Positions 63,501-64,000 of a stretch of DNA of 64,000 nucleotides are shown piece after piece. The stretch comes from Camarhynchus parvulus (lineage: Eukaryota > Chordata > Aves > Passeriformes > Thraupidae), in NCBI RefSeq assembly GCF_901933205.1, contig NC_044573.1, positions 30,997,493 to 31,061,492 on the forward strand. The letters are read 5' to 3'. The notes under the pieces are model-generated. The model was not told the DNA's origin, made no database searches, and saw only the letters and a list, made by a program, of their open reading frames with translations. The position numbers were made by a program, and so were the translations under genes. Numbering within the stretch: the first letter of the stretch is position 1; every line of letters starts with the position of its first letter.

Positions 63501-64000
63501 CAAAACATGAATAGAGAGCTGCTCAACCTCTGCTCTCCACAGAGGAAGCAGAAGTGAGTGTTTGCAGGCTGCTTTCAGAGAAGAGAAGCCCACCCAAGCC
63601 CAGCCCTCAGCCCTCCCCTTCACTCCTTCCCAGTGAAAGGGCTTGCTGGGCCCCAGCTGTCTCTCCACCCCAGCTGCCTCTCCAGATGTTGGTCATTAAC
63701 AGGGACCAGTGTGAAGCAGAGCTGGTCTCAGGGAGCAGCCTCCCTGCACTGTTAGTGGTAGTGTGTGTGAGCGAGAGTGTGTTTGTGCAAGCCAGCCTGT
63801 GTGTGTGCAAGCGTCCATCCAAGGGCTGCAGTGACTGCTCCTGTGGCCAGAGGTGAAACGTCTTTCTTGCACACTCATGCTCTTGGCTTTTTGCTCACCC
63901 TTGCCCCCTCGTTGTTTTGTAAAGCCTCTGACTCGACAGCTGAACTCTCCGGAGGCCAGGAGCTGGAAGTGGCCCTCCTCCTGCTGTGTTCACACCCAGC
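60541..64000. other. Unique non-coding sequence, no gene seen
   Basis: Open frames remain below about 130 codons and overlap on both strands. A short TG-rich patch (63758-63815) and a diverged 35-bp direct duplication (62332-62391) are the only repeats noticed. No island and no named transposon. Confidence 0.6.
62332..62391. repeat. Diverged 35-bp-period direct duplication
   Basis: GATGCTGCTGAGGTTCAGCT at 62332 recurs as GATGCTACTCAGGCTCAGCT at 62367, followed in both cases by CCCA. Three mismatches in 20 bases show that the event is not recent. Confidence 0.85.

Noticed and set aside
1..64000. CRISPR arrays, bacterial operons, tRNA and rRNA genes
   Set aside because: No spaced direct-repeat array, no ribosome-binding-site-led gene string, and no tRNA A/B-box pair or rRNA segment was found. 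The sequence is vertebrate in character.

Overview
The window is 64 kb of vertebrate, most probably avian, non-coding DNA. The decisive evidence is the interspersed repeats. Three elements end in, or begin with the reverse complement of, the 3' end of a chicken-repeat-1 (CR1) LINE: 20630-21161 (+), 60385-60540 (+) and 29934-30025 (-). A fourth, 13895-14970 (-), carries the CR1 3' region plus the C-terminal part of the reverse-transcriptase frame. No L1, Alu or B1/B2 sequence and no bacterial operon structure were seen. Low overall repeat content with CR1 as the main recognisable family fits a bird. A crocodilian or turtle cannot be formally excluded by eye. The species was not recognised.

No protein-coding gene, rRNA or tRNA could be supported. 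The open frames are short, overlap on both strands and show no recognisable protein family, except the decayed CR1 reverse-transcriptase pieces. The longest ones (44.9-45.9 kb, 41.3-42.0 kb, 54.0-54.7 kb) lie in GC-rich or stop-poor sequence and are open on both strands, as expected by chance. The window is therefore best read as intergenic or large-intron sequence.

Layout. 0-5 kb: unique sequence with a (TTCC)n/(TGCC)n microsatellite at 3.6 kb and a striking 70-nt near-perfect hairpin at 4934-5003. 5.15-5.64 kb: a moderate CpG-rich block with a GGA tract. 5.6-13.9 kb: unique sequence with a 20-bp x 6 minisatellite at 10.7 kb and a paired-GATA-motif cluster near 12.0 kb. 13.9-15.0 kb: a CR1 on the minus strand. 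18.0-18.3 kb: a degraded older amniote LINE tail. 20.6-21.2 kb: a CR1 on the plus strand with an internal deletion. 21-44 kb: mostly featureless unique sequence, with one splice-bounded open segment (29676-29806), one CR1 stub and a (CAAAAA)n tract. 44.9-45.25 kb: a GC-rich block with a canonical G-quadruplex motif. 45-58.8 kb: mostly featureless. 58.86-59.28 kb: a genuine-looking CpG island, the best promoter candidate. 59.3-64 kb: unique sequence with a short CR1 3' end.

No set of genes acts together here. The functional candidates are the CpG island, the hairpin, and possibly the GATA cluster and G-quadruplex. All identifications of families are from memory of their consensus sequences; no search or alignment was run.
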